From Nitrospirota bacterium (GTDB lineage Bacteria > Nitrospirota > Nitrospiria > 2-01-FULL-66-17): a stretch of 32,811 nt of DNA. Under the pieces are notes generated by a model that saw only the letters and a program-made list of their open reading frames with translations, was not told the DNA's origin and made no database searches. Numbering within the stretch: position 1 is the first letter of the stretch; each line of letters begins with the position of its first letter. The translations under genes were made by a program, and so were the position numbers. The stretch covers positions 1 to 32,811 of the forward strand of contig JACQCD010000023.1 in assembly GCA_016201825.1 (NCBI GenBank), in the 5' to 3' direction. Of the stretch, positions 25,392 to 32,504 are shown piece after piece.

Positions 25392-27575
25392 CTAGAATGG
25401 CTTATAGCCGGCATGTTGATGACAGTTGAGGCAATTGGCGTTGATCTGCAGCGACGATGCGAGATCCGTCCCCTTGCTTTTATGGGCGGAAGGCCCCGGA
25501 TACTTGTAGTCCCTGCGATGACAATTGGAGCAAGACCCATACTGAACGCCGTCCCGGTAGAAGGCCGGCGTGAAGGACTGCGTGTGGCAGACTTTGCAGG
25601 CCAGGCTCGAGTGGCCGCCGATCAACTGAGGATTCGCATGATTGGCATAGCTCACCGGGAGCCAGGCGGTGGCGCGGTGGCACTGATCGCACTGTGCCGC
25701 CGTCGCCAAATGCGTCGTCGGCTTGCCGGTCGCTGTTCTCCCGTTATGGCAGGTGTCGCACTTGCCCGCCGTCGCCGCCGCATCATGCTTGAACGTCGCC
25801 CCCACGAACGTCACCGTCGTGTGGCACTGATCGCACTGCGCCGTCGTCACCACGTGCGTCGTCGGCTTGCCCAGGGCCGTCTTCCCGTTATGGCAGGTGT
25901 CGCACTTGCCCGCCATCGTCGCATCGTGCTTGAACCCGGCCCCGGCAAAGCTCACCGTCGTCGTGTGGCACTGATCGCACTGCGCCGTCGTCGCCACGTG
26001 CGTCGTCGGCTTGCCCAGGGCCGTCTTCCCGTTATGGCACGTGTCGCACTTGCCCGCCGTCGTCGCATCGTGTTTGAACGTCGCCCCCACAAACGTCACC
26101 GTCGTCGCGTGGCACTGATCGCACTGCGCCGTCGTCGCCACGTGCGAAGTCGGCTTGCCCAGGGCCGTCTGGCCGTTATGGCACGTGTCGCACTTGCCTG
26201 CCGTCGTCGCGGGATCGTGTTTGTACGTCCCGCCCACGAACTTCGTGGTCGTATGGCACTGGTCGCACTGCGCCGTCGTCGCCACGTGCGTCGTCGGCTT
26301 GCCCAGGGCCGTCTTCCCGTTATGGCACGTGTCGCACTTGCCCGCCATCGTTGCATCGTGCTTGAACGCCGCCCCCACAAACGTCACCGTCGTCGTATGG
26401 CACTGATCGCACTGCGCCGTCGTCGCCACATGTGTCGTCGGCTTACCCTTGGCCGTCTTCCCGTTATGGCACGTGTCGCACTTGCCCGCCGTCGTCGCAT
26501 CGTGCTTGAACGTCGCCCCCACGAACGTCACCGTCGTCGTGTGGCACTGATCGCACTGCGCCGTCGTCGCCACATGCGTCGTCGGCTTGCCCAGAGCCGT
26601 CTTCCCGTTATGGCACGTGTCGCACTTGCCCACCGTCGTCGCGGGATCGTGTTTGTACGTCCCGCCCACGAACTTCATGGTCGTGTGGCACTGGTCGCAC
26701 TGCGCCGTCGTTACCAGGTGGGTCGTCGGCTTACCGGTCGCCGCCTTCCCGTTATGGCACGTGTCGCACTTGCCCGCCATCGTCGCATCGTGCTTGAACG
26801 TCGCCCCCACAAAGCTCAGAGTCGTATGGCACTGATCGCACTGCGCCGTTGTCACCAGGTGCGTCGTTGGCTTGCCGGTCGCTGTCTTTCCGTTATGGCA
26901 CGTGTCGCACTTGCCCGTTGTCGTCGCGTCGTGCTTAAACCCGGCCCCGGCAAAGCTCACCGTTGTCATGTGGCACTGGTCGCACTGCGCCGTGGTCGCC
27001 ACATGCGTCGCTGGCTTGCCGGTTGCTGTCTTCCCGTTATGGCACGTGTCGCACTTGCCCGCCGTCGTCGGATCATGCTTATACGTCACGCCCGCGAATT
27101 TCGTGGTCGTATGGCACTGATCGCACTGCGCGGTCGTCGCCAGATGCGTCGTCGGCTTGCCGGTCGCCACCTGGCCATTATGACAAGTACTGCACTTGTC
27201 GACCGTGAGAGAAGGAAGATGGGAGAACGACGCACGCACCCAGTCATTCGTCGAATGACAGGCGTTGCATCCCCCCATGCTGAGAGCGGTTCGCTGATCC
27301 ACCACGTGCTTCGGAGGCAGTTTGTGGCAGGAAGTACATTCGGTGGGCAGGTTCTCGTACCGCCCACCGGTGTGGCACGCTTCGCACTCGAGGGTCTTGT
27401 GCCGCCCCATCAGTGGAAACGCCGTCCGGCTGTGGTCGAAAATTGCCTGTGGCGCGGTGAGGCCTCGCTTTTCAACCGGCGTATTGCCTTGCCCGCCGGC
27501 CAGGGTCGTCACAGTCAACAGCAGACCCAGCGCCACTCCCGCCATCCGGACTAACGACGATCTGTTCATTCGCAT
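25392..27575 (-). CDS. Exported 28-haem c-type cytochrome built of tandem dihaem repeats
   Basis: 727 aa with 28 CXXCH motifs counted by eye. A signal peptide (MAGVALGLLLTVTTLAGG) is followed by FDHSRTAFPLMGRHKTLECEACH, a unit like those of the 24-haem protein. Eleven tandem units of 46-48 residues then follow, each CDTCHNGKTALGKPTTH...CDQCH...FVGATFKH. Three further motifs (CKVCH, CSNCH, CLNCH) close the protein. Each unit has two non-motif His (PTTH, FKH), enough for bis-His ligation of its two haems. No lipobox is visible; it may be periplasmic, barrel-embedded or secreted. It is first in the five-gene cluster, with a 428-bp intergenic region upstream. The plus-strand ORF across it (713 aa) is an artefact of repeat composition. 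Confidence 0.93.
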   Translation of the reverse strand: MRMNRSSLVRMAGVALGLLLTVTTLAGGQGNTPVEKRGLTAPQAIFDHSRTAFPLMGRHKTLECEACHTGGRYENLPTECTSCHKLPPKHVVDQRTALSMGGCNACHSTNDWVRASFSHLPSLTVDKCSTCHNGQVATGKPTTHLATTAQCDQCHTTTKFAGVTYKHDPTTAGKCDTCHNGKTATGKPATHVATTAQCDQCHMTTVSFAGAGFKHDATTTGKCDTCHNGKTATGKPTTHLVTTAQCDQCHTTLSFVGATFKHDATMAGKCDTCHNGKAATGKPTTHLVTTAQCDQCHTTMKFVGGTYKHDPATTVGKCDTCHNGKTALGKPTTHVATTAQCDQCHTTTVTFVGATFKHDATTAGKCDTCHNGKTAKGKPTTHVATTAQCDQCHTTTVTFVGAAFKHDATMAGKCDTCHNGKTALGKPTTHVATTAQCDQCHTTTKFVGGTYKHDPATTAGKCDTCHNGQTALGKPTSHVATTAQCDQCHATTVTFVGATFKHDATTAGKCDTCHNGKTALGKPTTHVATTAQCDQCHTTTVSFAGAGFKHDATMAGKCDTCHNGKTALGKPTTHVVTTAQCDQCHTTVTFVGATFKHDAAATAGKCDTCHNGRTATGKPTTHLATAAQCDQCHRATAWLPVSYANHANPQLIGGHSSLACKVCHTQSFTPAFYRDGVQYGSCSNCHRRDYKYPGPSAHKSKGTDLASSLQINANCLNCHQHAGYKPF
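25678..27194 (-). repeat. Tandem repeat, about 11 units of about 143 bp
   Basis: The dihaem units of the 28-haem cytochrome are highly similar at DNA level, for example GTGGCACTGATCGCACTGCG recurring about every 143 bases. Third codon positions are largely shared, which points to recent expansion or gene conversion. The unit count could be altered by short-read assembly. Confidence 0.85.
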
Positions 27576-28003
27576 CGTTTTCCGCCCCCGGTGTCCCGTC
27601 CTATTCTTGACGGCCTAAGCGACCGCAGAATAACGTCGTCGAAGAATAGCAAGAGACATACCAAGGAGAAGGACACCGATGAATCGGGAATAGATGCGGT
27701 CCGATCGGCTTTTAAACCCTTGCGCCACAGCGGGATTAGAACGCCGGTTACACGATCGGCCCTCTTAACAACAAAAAAGTAATTTGGAGGATGTTAACGA
27801 AATTTCGGCAGCATCCTGAATTGGCTGCCGGATAGTCGGCTTGCCCAGGCCGCAACAAGATAAGATTGCTCACGAGGATCCCGGTCGGCTTGACGTTGCG
27901 GCGATCCTCTGTATGAAAGCGTTAGGACATCCATTGACAGCCCGGGAGACGAAGCGGTAGGCTGCGCAGTAGGTTCGGCGAACGCGATGACATGGAGGCC
28001 CGG
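27576..28003. other. Divergent intergenic region of the cytochrome cluster
   Basis: No gene is supported in these 428 bases. They contain an inverted repeat CTATTCTT (27601-27608) / AAGAATAG (27642-27649), close to the 28-haem gene start. There is also a 7-bp hairpin CGGCAGC/GCTGCCG (27806-27830), and a possible -35 TTGACA (27934) with a weak -10 TAGGCT facing the monohaem lipoprotein gene. Part of the region (27775-27810) is locally AT-rich. It probably holds promoters for both directions. Confidence 0.5.
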
Positions 28004-28447
28004 ATGCCGTCATTCCGATACATAATCTTGCTCGCGCTCGTGCCGGCACTCGGCGTCACCTTCCTTCTCGGATGTAATCCGGCTAAAATTCGCCGATTCA
28101 CCTATCCGCCGGATTTCAAATATATCGAACACAGCGCAGTCGAGTCCGCGATGTTGAAACTGGCCCGTCACGTTCGCTCGCTCGACCGAATTCTGCGTGA
28201 GCCCGCCCCCTACAGCACCGACCAACAGACCCAAGTCGTGAACATCCTCCGTGCGATGGAAGCCACGGCAGCAGAGCTGGACCCCGGAGGGCAGCGGAGC
28301 AACCATCCGCTCATCGACCGAAATATCGGAGCGTTTCGGCGGGATATCGAGCTGGCTCGACGCGCGGCCGAGCACGACCCTCCGAACTACTTCCTCGCCG
28401 GCACCGTGTCCGGGGCCTGCCGCTCCTGCCATCAGGAACAGCCCTGA
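28004..28447 (+). CDS. Monohaem c-type cytochrome lipoprotein
   Basis: 147 aa. A signal peptide ends in LLGC (YIILLALVPALGVTFLLGC), so the protein is predicted to be lipid-anchored. The mature chain is helical (SAVESAMLKLARHVRSLDRILRE; LIDRNIGAFRRDIELARRAAEHDPPNYF). It carries one haem motif, CRSCH, eight residues from the end. This layout, a helical bundle with a C-terminal CXXCH, recalls cytochrome c-prime-like proteins, but I cannot assign the family. I use ATG 28004 because GGAGG lies five bases upstream; the track Met at 27992 overlaps that site. It is divergent from the 28-haem operon and could be a small carrier for it. Confidence 0.8.
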   Translation: MPSFRYIILLALVPALGVTFLLGCNPAKIRRFTYPPDFKYIEHSAVESAMLKLARHVRSLDRILREPAPYSTDQQTQVVNILRAMEATAAELDPGGQRSNHPLIDRNIGAFRRDIELARRAAEHDPPNYFLAGTVSGACRSCHQEQP

Positions 28448-28464
28448 AGCGCGGCCTCGACACC

Positions 28465-28734
28465 TCAGGACGGCGGTCGGGGCCCAAGTCGGCGCCGAAC
28501 CTCGGCGTCTTCCACCCCGTCGATCTCAACCACCTTGTGGGGCGAAGCATGCCCGACGACAACCCGCACGCTCTCCGTCGAGAGCCCCAGGGCCTCGGCC
28601 AGCACCTCCGCCACCGCCGCGTTGGCTTTCCCTCGCTCGGGAGGCGCGGTGACGCATATTTTGAGCGTCTCCCCCATCCATCCCACCACGCAGTTTCGCG
28701 ATGACTTCGGGACGACCTTGACGAAAAGCTTCAC
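28465..28734 (-). CDS. DUF167 (YggU-type) protein
   Basis: 89 aa from GTG 28734 (VKLFVKVVPKSSRN). DUF167 hallmarks are KVVPKSSRN near the N-terminus, APPERGKANAAVAEVLAEALGL and VRVVVGHASPHKVVEIDG. The family is small, cytoplasmic and of unknown function. The track start at 28782 would add a 16-residue extension; the GTG has GAGGGAGAG upstream and matches the usual family N-terminus. It is convergent with the monohaem lipoprotein gene (17-bp gap). Confidence 0.9.
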   Translation of the reverse strand: MKLFVKVVPKSSRNCVVGWMGETLKICVTAPPERGKANAAVAEVLAEALGLSTESVRVVVGHASPHKVVEIDGVEDAEVRRRLGPRPPS

Positions 28735-29236
28735 AGAAACCGCTCTCCCTCCCACCGCTGAATGATGGCCAGATGCTAGCACGCGAAAACCACCGCCACA
28801 AGCGTTGGTGACCCTCGCGCCCAGAGACGGCGTGTGTCCGGCGGGCTTCCAACCGCCGACGCACCATGGCCTTACCCAAACGGGTCAGAACTCCGCTACG
28901 ACCGTACGCTGCCGGAAAATCGGCGACTCCCTTCCGGCCTTGGTAGATTCCAGTCAGAAAGATAAAAGACGTGGGTGCGGCGCCCGGCTTTACGGAGACG
29001 AGACCCACGACTCTCGATCGACGCAGCCCCGTCTTCCGTGCTCAATCCGTAATTTCATCACAAATTTGGGGCTGGAATTCCGGCACCGCACGGCCGCCAT
29101 GGGGCGCCTCTATTCGGAAGGAGTTCTCAACAAAACAGCGCGTTACGAGGTTACTCGGTCCAGGCGTCCCACTTGGCACATCGCTTGCTCAACAGAAGCC
29201 AGCGATTGCGAACGCCACTTCACCCGGGAAGGAACT
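28735..29236. other. Leader/intergenic region upstream of FN3 gene
   Basis: About 500 bases without a credible gene; the track ORF that covers it is an upstream extension of the FN3 gene with no protein-like sequence. It holds a 7-bp hairpin CGTGGGT/ACCCACG (28970-29009) in a GC-rich segment, and the sigma54-like promoter listed separately. I could not match the structured part to a known riboswitch. Confidence 0.5.
29174..29188 (+). promoter_or_regulatory. Sigma54 (RpoN) -24/-12 promoter
   Basis: TGGCAC-N5-TTGC (29174-29179 and 29185-29188, followed by T) matches the sigma54 consensus, with correct GG-to-GC spacing. The predicted start is near 29200, about 37 bases before the ATG of the FN3 gene. 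Confidence 0.7.
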
Positions 29237-31510
29237 ATGCCTAGACATACACCACCGAGCCAGCACCGTTCCGAGACGTCCATCAATCGTCGCCCAGCCT
29301 GGGTGATCATTGCTGTCATAGTGTACGCTCTACTGGTCTGTCGTCCCGACGCGTTCGCCGGCGACGCCATCTTGGCCTGGGACCCCAATACCGAGCCCGA
29401 CTTGGCGGGTTACAAAGTGCATTACGGAACCGCTCCCGGCACCTACTCGGTAGTCTCCGACGTGGGCGACGTCACGACCCTCACCGTGACGGGGTTGGGA
29501 CCCGGCACCTATTATTTAGCGGTCACGGCGTACGATACCTCGGGGAATGAGAGCGCGGCGTCCAACGAAGTGAGCAAATCCTTTGCCGACACAACGCCAC
29601 CAGTGATCTCCGCCGTGGCGTCAGGCACTATCACCAACGTCGGAGCGAAGATTACCTGGGTGACCGATGAAGCCTCGAGCTCGCAGGTGGAGTACGGAAC
29701 CACGACCGCGTATGGGACGTCGTCCGCGCTCGCCGCGACCCTCGTGACCAGCCACACCATCAACCTGACCGGCTTGGCTCCGTCGACGACCTACCATTTC
29801 CGGGTCACCAGTGCCGACGCGGCCGGCAATGCCGCGGTGTCCGCCGATAATACCTTCACGACCGCCTCGGCGCCCGACACAACGGCCCCCGTGATCTCCG
29901 CCGTGGCGTCCGGCGCTTTGACCAACACCGGAGCCACGGTTACCTGGGCAACCGATGAAGCCTCGAGCTCGCAGGTGGAGTACGGAACCACGACCGCGTA
30001 TGGAACGTCGTCCGCGCTCGCCGCGACCCTCGTGACCAGCCACACCATGACCCTCACCGGCTTGGCCCCGTCGACGACCTACCATTTCCGGGTCACCAGT
30101 GCCGACGCGGCCGGCAACGCCGCGGCGTCCACCGATAAGACCTTCACCACCTCCTCGACGCCCGACACAACGGCTCCCGTCATTTCGAACGTCGTGGCCA
30201 GCAGCATCACAAGCAGCGGCGCGACCGTGACGTGGACAACGGACGAGGGCTCGACCAGTCTGGTCGAATACGGCAAGACCACCACCTACGGCTCAACCCT
30301 CGCCGAAACGACGAGCTTCGTCACCGCGCACAGCCGCGCGCTGACGGGGCTGTCGGCGGCCACCACGTACCACTACCGGGTTCGCAATCGGGACGCGGCG
30401 GGGAACCTCGGCACCTCAGGGGATTTCACTTTCGCGACGAACTCGGCCCCGGACACGACCGCCCCGGTTCTGTCGGGAATCACCGCCAGCGCGATCACCG
30501 CCAGCAGCGCGGTCATTACGTGGAGCACGAACGAGCCCGCGACCTCCGTAGTTGACTACGGGCCCAGTACCGCCTATGGATCGTCGTCAGTGCTCAACAC
30601 CACGCCCGTCACGAGCCACAGTCGAGCCTTGACCGGCATTACCCCGTCGACGACCTACCATTACCGGGTCAAGAGCGTCGACGGATCGGGCAACGTGGCG
30701 ACGTCTTCGGATCGCACCTTCACCACCTCGTCCGCAGCCGATACCACCGCGCCGACCATTTCGGCCGTCACGGCCGGGGCCATCACGTTCGACTCGGCCG
30801 AGATTACCTGGACCACCAACGAAGCTGCGACGTCTCTGGTGCAGTACAGCACCGACCTCTCGTTTAACCTGTCCTCATCACTGGCGACAACCCCCGTGAC
30901 GAGCCACAGTGTGCCGCTCACCGGCCTAACGGCGGCAACCATCTACAACTACCGGGTGGTCAGCACCGACCCCGCCGGCAATACCGCGCAGTCGGAACCG
31001 CACACTTTCACCACCACAGCCGAGCCCGACACGATCCCACCCCAAGCTGTTCAGGATTTCTCAGCCACCGGCGACACCGGTCAAGCGACGTTGACGTGGG
31101 TGAACCCTCCGGACGCCGATTTCACGGGAGTTCGCATCCGGTACCGGACCGATCGATTCCCGACGGACCCCGATGACGGATCGCTCTTGGGTGATTTCAC
31201 CGGCCAGCCCGATCAGCCGATGAGCACCACGCACCAGGATCTGACCGATGGCGTCACCTATTTCTACGCGGCCACGACGTACGACGCCTCCGGCAACCGC
31301 CAGAATACCGTCTATGCTTCCGCGACCCCCTCCTCACCCGCTTCCGCCGGGCCGCAAAGCCCGGTGGGAGGATGCGGGATGATCGCGCCAAGAAACGGCG
31401 GCCCGCCGGGACCCTGGAAAGCCGCCGACCTGTTCATCCTGGTCGCGGTGGCCCTATTTCTGATTCGGCGCAAGTGGGCACCGGTCCGCTGGTGCCTTCA
31501 ATGGGGGTAG
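29237..31510 (+). CDS. Exported FN3-repeat protein with CTERM-like C-terminal sorting tail
   Basis: 757 aa. The N-terminus has a long basic n-region and the hydrophobic core AWVIIAVIVYALLVCRPDAFAG, a probable signal peptide. The body is about seven fibronectin-III-like domains. The first is AILAWDPNTEPDLAGYKVHYG. Five repeats of about 96 aa follow, each starting DTTxPxIS and containing TWxTDEASSSQVEYGTTTAYGTSS and LTGLAPSTTYHFRVTS. The last is ATLTWVNPPDADFTGVRIRYRT. The C-terminus has GGCGMI, a linker, the helix AADLFILVAVALFLI and RRK, a tripartite tail like CTERM sorting signals. It is probably a surface or exopolysaccharide-associated structural protein. I use ATG 29237 (AAGGA upstream), not the track start 28805. 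Confidence 0.88.
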   Translation: MPRHTPPSQHRSETSINRRPAWVIIAVIVYALLVCRPDAFAGDAILAWDPNTEPDLAGYKVHYGTAPGTYSVVSDVGDVTTLTVTGLGPGTYYLAVTAYDTSGNESAASNEVSKSFADTTPPVISAVASGTITNVGAKITWVTDEASSSQVEYGTTTAYGTSSALAATLVTSHTINLTGLAPSTTYHFRVTSADAAGNAAVSADNTFTTASAPDTTAPVISAVASGALTNTGATVTWATDEASSSQVEYGTTTAYGTSSALAATLVTSHTMTLTGLAPSTTYHFRVTSADAAGNAAASTDKTFTTSSTPDTTAPVISNVVASSITSSGATVTWTTDEGSTSLVEYGKTTTYGSTLAETTSFVTAHSRALTGLSAATTYHYRVRNRDAAGNLGTSGDFTFATNSAPDTTAPVLSGITASAITASSAVITWSTNEPATSVVDYGPSTAYGSSSVLNTTPVTSHSRALTGITPSTTYHYRVKSVDGSGNVATSSDRTFTTSSAADTTAPTISAVTAGAITFDSAEITWTTNEAATSLVQYSTDLSFNLSSSLATTPVTSHSVPLTGLTAATIYNYRVVSTDPAGNTAQSEPHTFTTTAEPDTIPPQAVQDFSATGDTGQATLTWVNPPDADFTGVRIRYRTDRFPTDPDDGSLLGDFTGQPDQPMSTTHQDLTDGVTYFYAATTYDASGNRQNTVYASATPSSPASAGPQSPVGGCGMIAPRNGGPPGPWKAADLFILVAVALFLIRRKWAPVRWCLQWG
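29590..30165 (+). repeat. Near-identical 288-bp direct repeat within FN3 gene
   Basis: Two successive units (about 29590-29877 and 29878-30165) share long identical stretches, such as GAAGCCTCGAGCTCGCAGGT and CGACCTACCATTTCCGGGTC. This indicates a recent in-frame duplication of one FN3 module. Confidence 0.8.
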
Positions 31511-31535
31511 GGACGGCGCTGCCGTCTTCGATCCC

Positions 31536-31565
31536 GCGCCCGATGGTCTTCGGACCATCGGGCGC
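31536..31565. terminator. 13-bp perfect hairpin with UUCG loop between convergent genes
   Basis: GCGCCCGATGGTC-TTCG-GACCATCGGGCGC lies 26 bases after the FN3 stop and 16 bases before the DUF4262 stop on the other strand. It is a very stable stem with a tetraloop but no T-tract on either side, so it may end or protect both transcripts. Confidence 0.55.
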
Positions 31566-31580
31566 GACGGCACCCGGTCT

Positions 31581-32096
31581 TCAGGGCGATCGCACCCATC
31601 GCAGGGTCCCAGCCCGCTGAGGCTCGCGATGAAAGAGTACGGGCTGAAAGGACACTAGCTCGGGGTCGAAGACCTCCTCCCAAGGAAACCGATGTTCCCG
31701 GTCGGGCCAGAAGAGTTGGAGGGCGGGGAACTCCTGCCCGCCGTAGAACCACGTGGCGTGCGCCAAGACCGGGGCAGACCAGACCGGATCGACGGCTCTG
31801 AACACACACCGGTATGGGCGCATAAGGTCGAGGTTCTCCTGGCCATCCTGAAAGGACCCGCCGGAGCGGATCGCGTGGCCGATGGTCTGGATAAGCGTGG
31901 CCATCACGTCATCCGGCAAACCAAAGACCACGACTTCAGGATGCCGGAAGGTATGAAACAGACCGATCGAAAACGCCCACCCATGATGCGCTCCCTGGGG
32001 CGTCACCTGCACGACGTGCCAGCCAACGGTATTCACGTCGTGAATCACTTGGCGGTCGCCGACGGCGGAGCGATCGGAGTCCGGGGGGACCGTCAT
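31581..32096 (-). CDS. DUF4262 family protein
   Basis: 171 aa from ATG 32096 (MTVPPDSDRSAVGDRQ). The DUF4262 pattern is visible: VNTVGWHVVQVTPQGAHHGWAFSIGLFHTFRHPEVVVFGLP at the N-terminus and WFYGGQEFPALQLFWPDREHRFPWE in the second half. Members are cytoplasmic and of unknown function. The track begins at GTG 32111, but neither start has a clear Shine-Dalgarno, so the first residues are uncertain. The gene is convergent with the FN3 gene and shares the hairpin at 31536-31565. Confidence 0.85.
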   Translation of the reverse strand: MTVPPDSDRSAVGDRQVIHDVNTVGWHVVQVTPQGAHHGWAFSIGLFHTFRHPEVVVFGLPDDVMATLIQTIGHAIRSGGSFQDGQENLDLMRPYRCVFRAVDPVWSAPVLAHATWFYGGQEFPALQLFWPDREHRFPWEEVFDPELVSFQPVLFHREPQRAGTLRWVRSP

Positions 32097-32130
32097 CGCG
32101 GGGGGCGGCACAGATGGGGTGGGTTCGCGA

Positions 32131-32343
32131 TCATTGCGGACTCACCTCACGCCTTGACCATCCACTTCCGCTGATGCAACTGGGCCGCCTGTTTCCATGG
32201 CCGACGCGGTTTTCAAAAGCGATATCCCCCGTAATCTCCACGGGCGACGGGTTCAGCTTATTGAGGGCCGCGTAGAGCGGCGATGAGGCCTCAAAGGCTG
32301 AGCGTGTCTTCCGGGTTGCGGAGACGATCGTGATGGGCTTCAT
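32131..32343 (-). pseudogene. Remnant of a gene beginning MKPITIVSATRK
   Basis: The frame from ATG 32343 reads MKPITIVSATRKTRSAFEASSPLYAALNKL and continues to DIAFENRVG. This start looks like the N-terminus of a larger alpha/beta protein (beta strand, then a polar turn). The following residues (GHGNRRPSCISGSGWSRR) are not protein-like and the frame stops after about 70 aa. In another frame PWKQAAQLHQRKWMVKA then stop looks more natural, suggesting an internal deletion joining a 5' and a 3' end. The identity is not recognised with confidence. Confidence 0.4.
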
Positions 32344-32504
32344 CGCATCCACGCGGCTCGGCACGGCGGGATCAGGTCTCCGCCCGCTCCCTAGTGGCGG
32401 CGTCACCCTAATCCGCGAGGTCGAGTGTACCACCCAAGCGTGAGCCTGTCATGACGGTCTCGCGAAGGTTCAGCAAAACGGGACACATCGCGCTGCGGCA
32501 CCCG

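Noticed and set aside
25678-27194. Regularly spaced repeats resembling a CRISPR array
   Set aside because: The repeat unit is about 143 bp, fully coding, and lacks short repeats with unique spacers; no cas gene is in the window.
25413-27554. 713-aa plus-strand ORF across the 28-haem gene, and the 314-aa one across the 24-haem gene
   Set aside because: Long open antisense frames follow from the repeat and codon composition of the cytochromes. The sequences are Arg/Ala/Leu-rich repeats with no protein-like features, while the minus strand has signal peptides and 52 CXXCH motifs.
27591-27782. 63-aa plus-strand ORF in the divergent region
   Set aside because: There is no Shine-Dalgarno, its composition is unlike a protein, and it overlaps the likely regulatory DNA of the cytochrome operon.
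28735-29236. A GEMM-type (cyclic dinucleotide) riboswitch in the FN3 leader
   Set aside because: A GACGCA-GCC string looked suggestive, but the tetraloop-receptor and the second conserved stem could not be found.
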